Assembly (NCBI GenBank): GCA_002338445.1
Contig: DDII01000032.1
Coordinates: forward strand, 2,778-21,623
Reading direction: 5' to 3'
DNA length: 18,846 nucleotides
Source of the DNA: Cellvibrionales bacterium UBA1854
GTDB lineage: Bacteria; Pseudomonadota; Gammaproteobacteria; Pseudomonadales; Porticoccaceae
Part shown: positions 1 to 7,209 of the stretch, one piece after another
Layout: each line of letters opens with the position of its first letter
Numbering within the stretch: position 1 is the first letter of the stretch
Translations under genes and position numbers: made by a program
Notes under the pieces: model-generated
The model's input: the letters and a program-made list of their open reading frames with translations, nothing else
The model's database searches: none
What the model was told of the DNA's origin: nothing

Positions 1-203
1 GCCTCAATAGCTGCACAACATATGTCATTTCCTCGTCCTATAGTGAATAATAATCCATATCCCTTATTTCCTTTTTCAGTTTCGAGGCTGACGTAAGCGG
101 CAGAATAATCTGGATCATTGTTTGTCGCATCAGATCCATAAGAGCTTTTTGAAGTTGGAAACCTAACATCGACTGTGCGAAGCGAAATAATCTTGTTTGA
201 CAT
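1..203 (-). CDS. L-fuconate dehydratase, N-terminal part (runs off the window)
   Basis: This enolase-superfamily enzyme removes water from L-fuconate to give 2-keto-3-deoxy-L-fuconate, a cytoplasmic step of non-phosphorylative L-fucose breakdown. Only the first 67 codons are present. The translation opens MSNKIISLRTVDVRFPTS and continues through SDATNNDPDYSAAYVSLET to FTIGRGNDICCAAIEA, which is the characteristic capping-domain start of the fuconate dehydratase/ENOSF1 subfamily. The metal-binding and catalytic residues lie in the missing barrel domain, so activity cannot be judged. The ATG is preceded by AGGA at about five bases spacing, and a perfect TATAAT lies about 40 bases upstream. It is divergent from the SGNH hydrolase gene. 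Subfamily assignment rests on recognition of the N-terminus only. Confidence 0.85.
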   Translation of the reverse strand, partial: MSNKIISLRTVDVRFPTSKSSYGSDATNNDPDYSAAYVSLETEKGNKGYGLLFTIGRGNDICCAAIE

Positions 204-244
204 TTTTCCTCAAATTTTGGTATTCAAACGGGTTATCCTAGATT

Positions 245-250
245 ATTATA
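245..250 (-). promoter_or_regulatory. Candidate -10 box for the fuconate dehydratase gene
   Basis: The minus strand reads TATAAT, a perfect sigma-70 -10 hexamer, about 42 bases upstream of the dehydratase ATG. The -35 region 17 bases further upstream (TTTCAA) matches the consensus poorly, so this could be an activator-dependent promoter or a chance match in A+T-rich DNA. Confidence 0.35.
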
Positions 251-347
251 TGTAAAAAACAATTTGCTTGAAATATATCATTTCGTCATGAAAATTTCGA
301 TTCTCAATCTAGAAAGACCAAAGAAATAAACAATCATACAAACGAAA

Positions 348-1073
348 ATGAAGTTCCCAAACTGCAACTGTTATAAACTCACTCAAAAGCTAAAAACATT
401 CGTCGCGTTTAGTATTTGTATCGCTACCTTACCATTCTCATCTGTGCCTGTCGTCTGTGATACAAAACAAGACTTAATATATGAGAAACGCCCCAAAGTT
501 CTTCTTATCGGTGACTCGATCTCTATCGGCTACACTCCACAAGTACAACAACAGCTTGTTGACATAGCTTATGTAGAAAGAATCGATGGTAACGCTGCAT
601 CTACGATGAATGGACTTAAAAAAATTGACTCTTGGTTATACGGAAAAAATTTCGATATTATTCACTTTAATTGGGGGCTTCATGACATCGCATATAGAAA
701 TGAAAGCTCCATCCATAAAAACAAATTAGATAAATTAAATGGCAAAAAAAAAGTTGAAATCGAAGACTATAGATCAAATCTGAAAAACTTGGTTGAGCGC
801 CTAAAAAAAACAGGAGCGGTATTAATTTGGGCCTCCACCACAGCTGTTCCAGATAACGAACCCGGTCGGTTTCCAAAAGATGTTGTAGCCTACAATTCAG
901 CTGCAAGCATTATTATGCAAAATAACCAAATCATGACCAATGATCTATATTCGATCTCAAAGTCTTTCGATCAAGATATGTTCGTCGCCCCAAACAATGT
1001 GCATTTCTCAAAGCTGGGATCTTCGTTGCTTGCAAATAACGTTGCGGAAGCGATTAAGCGTCAAATTCGATGA
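348..1073 (+). CDS. Exported SGNH/GDSL-family hydrolase
   Basis: This 241-aa protein is a probable periplasmic or secreted ester hydrolase of the SGNH fold. Residues 11-37 form a basic-then-hydrophobic segment that reads as an export signal. Block I is VLLIGDSISIGYTP (residues 51-64, nucleophile Ser57), a GN pair follows at 81-82, HFNWGLHD at 106-113 carries the block III Asn, and NNVHFSKLG at 216-224 supplies His219. The usual catalytic Asp three residues before the His is Asn216 here. Sequences with FNWGLHD are common in a carbohydrate-esterase-like branch, so a polysaccharide acyl ester is a reasonable substrate guess, but nothing shows which one. The ribosome binding site before the ATG is weak. 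It is divergent from fuconate dehydratase, which hints at but does not prove a role on fucose-containing glycans. Confidence 0.8.
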   Translation: MKFPNCNCYKLTQKLKTFVAFSICIATLPFSSVPVVCDTKQDLIYEKRPKVLLIGDSISIGYTPQVQQQLVDIAYVERIDGNAASTMNGLKKIDSWLYGKNFDIIHFNWGLHDIAYRNESSIHKNKLDKLNGKKKVEIEDYRSNLKNLVERLKKTGAVLIWASTTAVPDNEPGRFPKDVVAYNSAASIIMQNNQIMTNDLYSISKSFDQDMFVAPNNVHFSKLGSSLLANNVAEAIKRQIR

Positions 1074-1134
1074 TGTTTACAAATAGAGACTTTATCGATT
1101 GGGACCAAAAATACCGGTCGCACCTAATTTGAAC

Positions 1135-1155
1135 CTTGCTGGATGCACCAGCGAG
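1135..1155 (+). terminator. Possible hairpin terminator downstream of the SGNH hydrolase
   Basis: CTTGCTGG and CCAGCGAG pair over eight bases with one G-T pair around the loop ATGCA, about 60 bases after the hydrolase stop codon. The following bases contain only short T runs, so it is a weak intrinsic terminator at best. It also sits just beyond the 3' end of the opposing 74-aa gene. Confidence 0.3.
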
Positions 1156-1199
1156 ATGGTTTCAATGGTTGGTGACAATTGGTCTACCCAAATAAAATT

Positions 1200-1424
1200 T
1201 TAATCTGACTTCTTGGGTTTAATGAGGTTTAGTTTCTGATAACCCGCCCACCACCTATTGACCGGTCTTGATGCCTTTTCCCATTCGATATCTCTCAATA
1301 CACGATCAGCTATTTCATCTGGGGTAAGTGCTTTATCTTTAGAAATTTCATACCCGGTCCCGATTTTTTTTGTTAGCTCCGCATCATTTGCCGCGTATTT
1401 CGAGTTAGTCACTTTTGTATTCAT
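1200..1424 (-). CDS. Small hypothetical protein, 74 aa
   Basis: I do not recognise this protein. It is hydrophilic and charged, with no signal peptide, membrane segment or cysteine. The middle contains LTPDEIADRVLRDIEWEKA (about residues 33-51), which looks like an amphipathic helix, followed by a tryptophan-bearing RPVNRWWAGYQKLNLI stretch and a lysine-rich end KPKKSD. It is likely a real gene rather than a chance frame because the ATG is preceded by AAAGGAG at ideal spacing, the best ribosome binding site in this part of the window. It stands alone, with about 260 bp of non-coding DNA upstream. Function unknown; a small cytoplasmic binding or regulatory protein is possible but speculative. 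Confidence 0.6.
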   Translation of the reverse strand: MNTKVTNSKYAANDAELTKKIGTGYEISKDKALTPDEIADRVLRDIEWEKASRPVNRWWAGYQKLNLIKPKKSD

Positions 1425-1680
1425 AGGTTGCTCCTTTTATAGTGTGAAAAAACTTTTGGTGAGTTGATGACCGCAATCTTCACAAGCAAGCCAATTTTCA
1501 TGGTTACACAATCATAACAAAATAAACAAAATTAACACCCTCAACAAACCTTGTCCTTTTCGGGATAGTACTTCTAAATTCAATTAGAAGCCCTGACACA
1601 GAACGTTGGGGCAATAAACGCGAGCTGCACAAGATAATATTTTACGATTTATTCTCATACGCGTCAGAGGAAGTTTTTTA
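1425..1680. other. Upstream region of the 74-aa gene with an inverted repeat
   Basis: No coding frame was found here. The region should hold the promoter of the 74-aa gene. A seven-base perfect inverted repeat, CTTCTAA and TTAGAAG around ATTCAA, lies at 1571-1590, about 150 bases upstream of that start codon; it could be an operator or a chance hairpin. A TATGAT-like -10 occurs on the minus strand near 1510 but has no good -35 partner. Confidence 0.3.
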
Positions 1681-2051
1681 TTCCTTTACAACTTAACTTT
1701 TTCGAGTCTTTCCAAATGCTTTAAATATGAATCGGTATCATCTTAACGGTCGATATCGAGTTCTTCTGTTATTAAGGCTTTTTTCTAATCCATAATGAGG
1801 TAAAAATCGCCAAAAGCCGCAATGAACTCAAAAGGGTTGTCATCAATTAGTTCACGTTCAGTGTTTGTGCGGAGGTTACTTAAGTATGAGTCCTCACCAA
1901 AATATCCAAGGATAAAGCACTTGCTTTTGTAAATCAGACTATTTTCCGCCAAATGCTGCCGCAAATGAGGCCAAGACTTACTAACGAATCTGAGGATATA
2001 AGGACCTACAATTTGAAACTTGTGATTGTTATGGTTTCTTTTGAATATTAG
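1681..2051 (-). pseudogene. Decayed reading frame of unknown family
   Basis: On the minus strand one frame stays open for about 88 codons from 2051 to a TAG at 1785-1787 without any ATG, and it reads like protein: for example KSWPHLRQHLAENSL, KCFILGYFGEDSYLSNL and DDNPFEFIAAFGDFYLIMD. The same frame stays protein-like past that stop (KKALITEELDIDR, stop, DDTDSYLKHLERLEKVKL, stop). An open frame with no start codon that continues beyond in-frame stops suggests a gene relic rather than a functional gene. I cannot name the family; the acidic, aromatic-rich composition resembles small immunity or Imm/Smi1-like proteins only vaguely. It sits directly downstream of the orphan coiled-coil gene on the same strand. 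Confidence 0.35.
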
Positions 2052-2120
2052 TTAAAGAGCCAAGGGGTTGCTAATAATACGCTCTGTGTGGAAACAGCTT
2101 CTTTAATTAGCTTCTTATTC

Positions 2121-2831
2121 TTAAATCTCCATTGATATTCCATCCTTACTGTCTGACTCTTCCTCCTGCATTTCCACAAGCTTTTCTATTCGTTTTTTTA
2201 GCTGCAGTGATGGAGTGTCATTGTGCTTTGCACTATAAATCTGATCTGCTTCTTGAGATTTCTGTTCTACCAAGTCCTCAATCATCTTTGACTCTTGATT
2301 TTTATACTCCAAGATATCATTTTGAACAGCGTCACTCTCAATATTTTCATCTATAACTTTTTCTTCCAGTCTTTTATGATTTAGTTTAATGTCAAATATT
2401 TGTTGGTTAAGCAGATCATTCGCAAGCCTCGAAAAATACATACTTTCTCGTTTCTGCAAATCAAGATTATCAACAACACGCTGACTTTCGCTTTTCCCTT
2501 GAAGTGAAACGCCTTGCCTGTAGAGCGCATTATCTCCAGTAATTAGATTTCTGTTCACAGATTTTTGATTTTTTTCACCGGCTAATTGATTAAAGTGTCG
2601 AGCAGCTTTTAGCCTTTCAAGCCGAGCTAGTTGATTCGTCTTCGCGGCTAATTGATCTTGTCGTTCAGCTCTGTATTTTTCGGCAAGTTCCGCATTTACG
2701 GCACGAGCCTCTGCAAAGCTCTCGGATCTTGATATCTCCGCTTTCCGCTTACGGTCAACGAGTGCAGATATTTTGGTGTTAAATTCTTGTAGAGCTCTAA
2801 GCGTGTTGGTCGATCCTGATATATCGCTCAT
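2121..2831 (-). CDS. Orphan coiled-coil protein, 236 aa
   Basis: I do not recognise this protein. It is highly charged and rich in Glu, Lys, Gln, Asn and Ala, has no Cys or Trp, and has no signal peptide or membrane segment, so it is probably cytoplasmic. Residues about 10-85 (for example ALVDRKRKAEISRSESFAE and QLAAKTNQLARLERLKAA) and about 125-200 look like long helices with coiled-coil character, separated by a linker around residues 90-110 (NRNLITGDNALYRQG). The C-terminus is acidic (MQEEESDSKDGISMEI). The ATG has no strong ribosome binding site. It is followed by a decayed frame and has about 510 bp of non-coding DNA upstream, an accessory-like setting. A structural or phage-derived origin is possible but cannot be shown. 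Confidence 0.6.
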   Translation of the reverse strand: MSDISGSTNTLRALQEFNTKISALVDRKRKAEISRSESFAEARAVNAELAEKYRAERQDQLAAKTNQLARLERLKAARHFNQLAGEKNQKSVNRNLITGDNALYRQGVSLQGKSESQRVVDNLDLQKRESMYFSRLANDLLNQQIFDIKLNHKRLEEKVIDENIESDAVQNDILEYKNQESKMIEDLVEQKSQEADQIYSAKHNDTPSLQLKKRIEKLVEMQEEESDSKDGISMEI

Positions 2832-3342
2832 ATTATTTATTTCTCGCCCAATAAAACTAAAAACAAAAGTGGCTCACATTTAGCCAAAAGCGGCAATAAA
2901 TTGCCACTCCTTTGATAAATCGACACATCACGAATAACCTTTATCTAAATCTCTATTTGTTTTATAAAAATTGATGGGCAATCATTATCCGCAGTGTAAA
3001 GAGTACAAAATTAATCATAATTGAAAAAATATTCGGATTACCCTCAATAGCTCCGAACAGAAATAGCAACTTGCACTGATTGGAAAAAATTCAACAGTGG
3101 ACGATATGATTTCCTTTGTCGGAAACATACCGGAGTGATCAAACCTTAACGCCCTGGGAAGCCTGCCTTACTGTGCATCTTGTGATCGAAACTGCGCAAT
3201 AGACTTGCAAACATCCTATAATTTTTAAAAACAAATTTATGACACCACAGATGACTTCATATGCCGACCACAGTTACTAGCGCATAGTAAGGCGAATGAC
3301 ATTTGGGCTTAGCCAGCATTTATTTTACCAAATTACGGCAGA
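2832..3342. other. 510-bp gap with no intact gene
   Basis: This stretch lies between the coiled-coil gene and the 3' end of the nucleoside transporter. It contains no frame with a plausible start. A short inverted repeat GGCAAT-AA-ATTGCC is near 2892-2905. On the plus strand a roughly 33-codon protein-like run ending at a TAG near 3211 includes SDQTLTPWEACLTVHLVIET and might be a relic of a lost gene. Confidence 0.4.
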
Positions 3343-4554
3343 CTAAGACCAGCCGATAAAAGTACCGGCAATGGCAGCACTCATTAAATTCGCAAGAGTT
3401 GCCGCCACGAGTGCCCTCAAACTCAGCTGAGATATTTCAGCACGCCGCGAGGGGGCTAAAACACCCAGTCCTCCCAAAAGCACGCCGATCGACGCAAAAT
3501 TAGCGAAACCGCAAAGCGCAAAGGTAGCAATGACTTGACTCTCTCTGCTCAAGGACGTTTGAAGTTCGGTAAATTGCATGAAAGCAACGAACTCATTAAA
3601 AACCAGTTTCTGTCCTAGTAGCCCACCAACGAATTCAGATTCGTGCCAGGGTATGCCTATTAAAAATGCTAACGGTTGAAAAAGCTTGCCCAATATGGTT
3701 TGAATCGTAGCGCCCTCTATACCAAAAAGACTAGCTAGCCATTCCAAACTAACGTTTAGAAGCGCGATAATCCCCATAAAAGCGATCAGCATAGCGCCAA
3801 TATTTAAAGCAAGAGTCAGTCCTGCGATCGCGCCGTCAGCAGCAGCTTGGAAAATATTGCTATGACGATGGTCACCTTTTGACATAGAGAATTCTTCATT
3901 AGCCCCCGAATCTATTTCGGGCTCCATTAATTTCGACATCAAAAGACCCCCTGGCGCTGCCATAAAACTTGCAGCAATCAGGGAATCTAATGAAACACCC
4001 ATAGCTGCATAGCCGGCTAGAACAGAGCCTGCCACAGAGGATAAACAACAAACCATCACTGCAAATAACTGCGATCTGGACAGTTCAGGGATATATGGCC
4101 GAGCCACCAATGGTGCTTCCCCAATACCCAAAAATATATTCGTGGCCGCAACCATAGACTCCACTCGGCTTGTTTTGAGGAGTATTCGAAGACTTCCACC
4201 AATAATTCGGATACAAAGCTGCATCACTCCGATGTAGTAAAATACTGAAACTAAGGCGGAAAAAAATATTATTACGGGCAGCACCTGAAACGCAAAATAA
4301 AACACCTTGCTGCCATCCGCTAAATCTCCAAACACGAACGATGTGCCCGCTGTGGAATGCTCAAGAAGGTCACTAATTACGAAGGACAGGCTTTGAAAAA
4401 TACTCTGACCGATCGGAAAATAGAGCGCAAAAGCTCCTAAAGTTGCTTGAAGACCAAAAGCAACAATTACGGTCCACAAGTTGATCGATTTCCTATTCGA
4501 GGACAAGAACACCGCAAAGATTAAAATACAAATAATTCCTATAGCACCTGACAT
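3343..4554 (-). CDS. Concentrative nucleoside transporter (CNT/NupC family)
   Basis: This inner-membrane symporter of 403 aa takes up nucleosides with sodium or protons. Length and hydrophobicity fit the bacterial CNT family. The first family signature reads FLGIGEAPLVARPYI (residues 141-155), the second substrate region has NEFVAF with Glu321, and the hallmark CGFANFASIGVLLGGLG (348-364) supplies Asn352 and Ser355. The positions normally occupied by Gln-Thr before the conserved Glu are Ile144-Gly145, which may shift nucleobase preference. A charged loop at about 211-231 separates the two halves. The ATG has AAGG ten bases upstream. It starts 25 bases after the uridine kinase stop codon, so the two are almost certainly co-transcribed as an uptake-and-trapping pair. 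The exact nucleoside transported is not determinable here. Confidence 0.92.
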   Translation of the reverse strand: MSGAIGIICILIFAVFLSSNRKSINLWTVIVAFGLQATLGAFALYFPIGQSIFQSLSFVISDLLEHSTAGTSFVFGDLADGSKVFYFAFQVLPVIIFFSALVSVFYYIGVMQLCIRIIGGSLRILLKTSRVESMVAATNIFLGIGEAPLVARPYIPELSRSQLFAVMVCCLSSVAGSVLAGYAAMGVSLDSLIAASFMAAPGGLLMSKLMEPEIDSGANEEFSMSKGDHRHSNIFQAAADGAIAGLTLALNIGAMLIAFMGIIALLNVSLEWLASLFGIEGATIQTILGKLFQPLAFLIGIPWHESEFVGGLLGQKLVFNEFVAFMQFTELQTSLSRESQVIATFALCGFANFASIGVLLGGLGVLAPSRRAEISQLSLRALVAATLANLMSAAIAGTFIGWS

Positions 4555-4579
4555 CTGATTAATACCTTATTGCTTTACC

Positions 4580-5215
4580 TCAGCCACTTAATAAGTGACT
4601 CAAATGGTCGACTGTAAGCGTTATATTTTCGTCAACTGAGTTCACTCCATTTAAAAAAAAATTCGCGCGGGCACGGGTCGGATGTATATATTTTTTATAC
4701 ATAGGGATAACTGTTTGTCTAAACTGATAAGTTATTTCGTCTTTAGTCCGACCTCTTTCTCTAAAATCTCGCGACAATCGTCTTTGTAAGCAAATCTCTA
4801 GAGGAGTTTCGATAAAGAGTTTCAAATCTAGAAGATCAACTATTTCCTTTTGATACAAAAGAAAAACTCCCTCGACAATTAAAAGATCACAGGCAGATAA
4901 AAAATCACAATGTTGTCCGCGTTTATGTGATACAAAATCATATTTCGGGGCAAAAATATTAACTTTATTTTTCAAATCTATTAAATGTGATGCGAATAGT
5001 TCGAAATCGATCGCTTCAGGATGATCAAAGTTAAAATGATCATTTTTTTCAGGACTTCTGAGTGTAATGTCGATGAAATAACGATCAAGACTTAGCTGCT
5101 GGACACTGCAGTTTGGTAACTTTTTTCTGATATGTTGAGTCAAAACATCGGAAAAAAAACTTTTTCCTGAACCCGAACAACCACAAATGGCAACGACTAA
5201 AGGAGTGTTTTTCAC
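4580..5215 (-). CDS. udk: Uridine kinase (uridine/cytidine kinase)
   Basis: Phosphorylates uridine and cytidine to UMP and CMP with ATP or GTP in pyrimidine salvage; cytoplasmic. The Walker A loop is GCSGSGKS (residues 12-19). It is followed by the family motifs FNFDHPEAIDFELF, PKYDFVSHKR, the Walker-B-like LLIVEGVFLL, and LQRRLSRDFRERGRTKDEI of the lid, ending in RQTVIPMYKKYIHPTR. The length of about 211 aa matches E. coli Udk (213 aa). No ATG is available: the frame opens with TTG at 5227, but GTG at 5215 has GGGA six bases upstream and gives the shorter N-terminus, so I chose it. It follows the SSS symporter by about 90 bases and precedes the CNT transporter by 25, which supports a nucleoside uptake operon. 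Close relatives include phosphoribulokinase-like P-loop kinases, but the motif set favours Udk. Confidence 0.87.
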   Translation of the reverse strand: MKNTPLVVAICGCSGSGKSFFSDVLTQHIRKKLPNCSVQQLSLDRYFIDITLRSPEKNDHFNFDHPEAIDFELFASHLIDLKNKVNIFAPKYDFVSHKRGQHCDFLSACDLLIVEGVFLLYQKEIVDLLDLKLFIETPLEICLQRRLSRDFRERGRTKDEITYQFRQTVIPMYKKYIHPTRARANFFLNGVNSVDENITLTVDHLSHLLSG

Positions 5216-5308
5216 GCCAAATCCCAACAGAATCGGAATAAAAATAAAAACAATGTGAAAATGGTGTTCCGCCTTTGTTTGCCTTTATGAAGTCTTTGAA
5301 ATTCTTTA

Positions 5309-6868
5309 TCAGTCACTAAAAAGAGTCTGCAAATGAGATTCTGGCAACTTCTTAGAGAAATTAGAAACAAGTAACGTCATCACGATTGAAACTATTTCAC
5401 CAACAAATGTGCAAGAAAAAGGATTAGTGCCCTCGATATGGAGCCATAAACTAGCTGCATGAAGAACAGAATAATTCGCGAACCAATTTGGATCGATCAG
5501 CTGCGCGTGTAAAATAATGAATGTGGTCATACCTGCTATAAGACCGGTATAAGCACCCGCAGTAGTTACCCCACCCCATAGCGCTCCCAGTATAAGAGGA
5601 CCCGCGAACGCGGCCATCATCCCACCAATTCCAATAAAAACAATAAGTGCTATATTTTTCTCCATGAAAAACCAAGCTAAAACCATACACACGAGTAACA
5701 CGGCAATAGTGGAGAACCTCGAAATAACGAGAACTCTTTTATCAAGTTGACTTGGAGTGAGATCGTGGTGCACTCTAGGAGCGATTGTCCTTCGGTAAAG
5801 ATCATTCGCAATTACCTGTGAAGATGATATTACTAATCCATCGGCCGTACTCATTACAGCTGCTAATATTCCAACACCAATTAATGCAGCTAACCAAATC
5901 GGAAACAATTCTATAAATAAAAGGGGTAAAGCTTGATTTGGATTCATCCCCTCGCCGAATAGTTCAGAGCCAAAATGAGCCCTTGCAAGTAATCCACCGA
6001 GTCCCATCATGCCCAATGTTAATCCAAAACTTGCAGCTAACCATACGAAGTTCATCTTATTCCTGCCGGACTTAAGTGCCCATAACTTATTACCTAAGTG
6101 TGGAAGAAGACCAAGAGGAATATGCGCGAAAATGATAACAAAAATTGACCACCATGAGTTAAAAAGCGAAGACTCCGGGTTTAAGACCCTCGTTAAATTT
6201 CGATCCTGTGCCGATAAATTAGACAAAACTCCAGAGAAACCTCCTTCAATACCCACACCCAAAAAGGTCACAAGAATCACAATGATGGCAATAACAAGCA
6301 TCATCGCTCCCTGTATACCGTCAGTTATAATATCAGCATGAGCCCCACCCAAAACAACATAAAACAACAATACCAACGTCGTGAAAATCAACGCCCATAT
6401 CTCATCGAAACCGAGCATTAGTTGAAACATCACTACTCCAGAGACCAACTGCCCGGTGAGATAAAAGAAAAGAATTAGCGACATTAAAGATACTAAAACT
6501 CTAATTCCATTAGATTGATAACGATCGCCTAAGTACTCGGGTATCGAGCGATTGCCAAAACGGTTACCCGCGGTTGCTACCAAGCGTATCGATATAAGCA
6601 CCCCAATATAAACACCCAGTGGATATAAAACCCCGTACCACTGTGCAGCTAAGCCCGATTGATAAGAGAGGGCTGGAATCCCCAAGAAAGTTGCGCCACT
6701 TGCAGTAGTCGCTGCATACGCCAGCGCTAAAAAAAATGGACCGTAAGCACCCCGAGCTGTGGCAAAATCATCTGAATCCCGAATTTTTCTGTGTGCATAC
6801 AACCCGATTGCCACCATAAGTGCGGCATAAAAAACAAGAAAAAACCCCGACCACTGAAACAATGTCAT
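5309..6868 (-). CDS. Sodium:solute symporter (SSS family)
   Basis: A 519-aa inner-membrane transporter with about 13 hydrophobic segments, of the sodium:solute symporter (SSF/LeuT-fold) superfamily. Family features include the N-terminal SDDFATARGAYGPFFLALAYA, the TM1-like ATTASGATFLGIPALSYQSG, the GNRSIPEYLGDRY loop, the long central DIITDGIQGAMMLVIAI helix and LIGVGILAAVMSTADGLVISS with the typical ALMSTADG-type helix. The frame opens at a GTG (6874), but ATG at 6868 has GGTGG nine bases upstream and is preferred. It is first in the run leading to uridine kinase and CNT, so a nucleoside or base substrate is possible; related SSF proteins carry pantothenate, proline, sugars or acetate, and sequence alone does not decide. 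It is divergent from the CoA-transferase gene. Confidence 0.88.
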   Translation of the reverse strand: MTLFQWSGFFLVFYAALMVAIGLYAHRKIRDSDDFATARGAYGPFFLALAYAATTASGATFLGIPALSYQSGLAAQWYGVLYPLGVYIGVLISIRLVATAGNRFGNRSIPEYLGDRYQSNGIRVLVSLMSLILFFYLTGQLVSGVVMFQLMLGFDEIWALIFTTLVLLFYVVLGGAHADIITDGIQGAMMLVIAIIVILVTFLGVGIEGGFSGVLSNLSAQDRNLTRVLNPESSLFNSWWSIFVIIFAHIPLGLLPHLGNKLWALKSGRNKMNFVWLAASFGLTLGMMGLGGLLARAHFGSELFGEGMNPNQALPLLFIELFPIWLAALIGVGILAAVMSTADGLVISSSQVIANDLYRRTIAPRVHHDLTPSQLDKRVLVISRFSTIAVLLVCMVLAWFFMEKNIALIVFIGIGGMMAAFAGPLILGALWGGVTTAGAYTGLIAGMTTFIILHAQLIDPNWFANYSVLHAASLWLHIEGTNPFSCTFVGEIVSIVMTLLVSNFSKKLPESHLQTLFSD

Positions 6869-7209
6869 TTTCACTGACCACCAAAGTAAACGCTAAACCA
6901 GCATCAAAGACCTCATAGACTTACAGTTATTAGAATTGAGAATACTCAGAATAAGAGGATCAACTCAAAGCAACATTTAGCTTATAAACTGTAAAGTGAA
7001 CTCAAACTATGCCCGCCCAAATTGACGATAAATCTGTATATTGATTGGGAAAACTTGTCTTCAATATCGGTGTAAAAATCCTTGTTGAAATTTTTAACAA
7101 ATTTATTGTAATGAAGTATATTACATATGACGCTCCACAATCGAGTATGCTTTGAAGATATATCCTCAGACAATTACACTGTAGTTTAAATTTACTCTTG
7201 GAGTTCAAA
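6869..7209. promoter_or_regulatory. Divergent intergenic region between the symporter and CoA-transferase genes
   Basis: About 340 bp without a convincing gene, separating divergent genes and so expected to carry promoters for both. On the plus strand TTGAAG (7152-7157) and TACACT (7175-7180) are 17 bases apart, each matching four of six sigma-70 consensus bases, placing a start about 20 bases before the CoA-transferase start codon. An imperfect repeat TTGTTG...AACAA lies near 7083-7100. Confidence 0.3.

Noticed and set aside
2892..2905. GGCAAT-AA-ATTGCC palindrome as terminator
   Set aside because: A two-base loop is too tight for a hairpin, and no gene ends upstream on either strand at a sensible distance.
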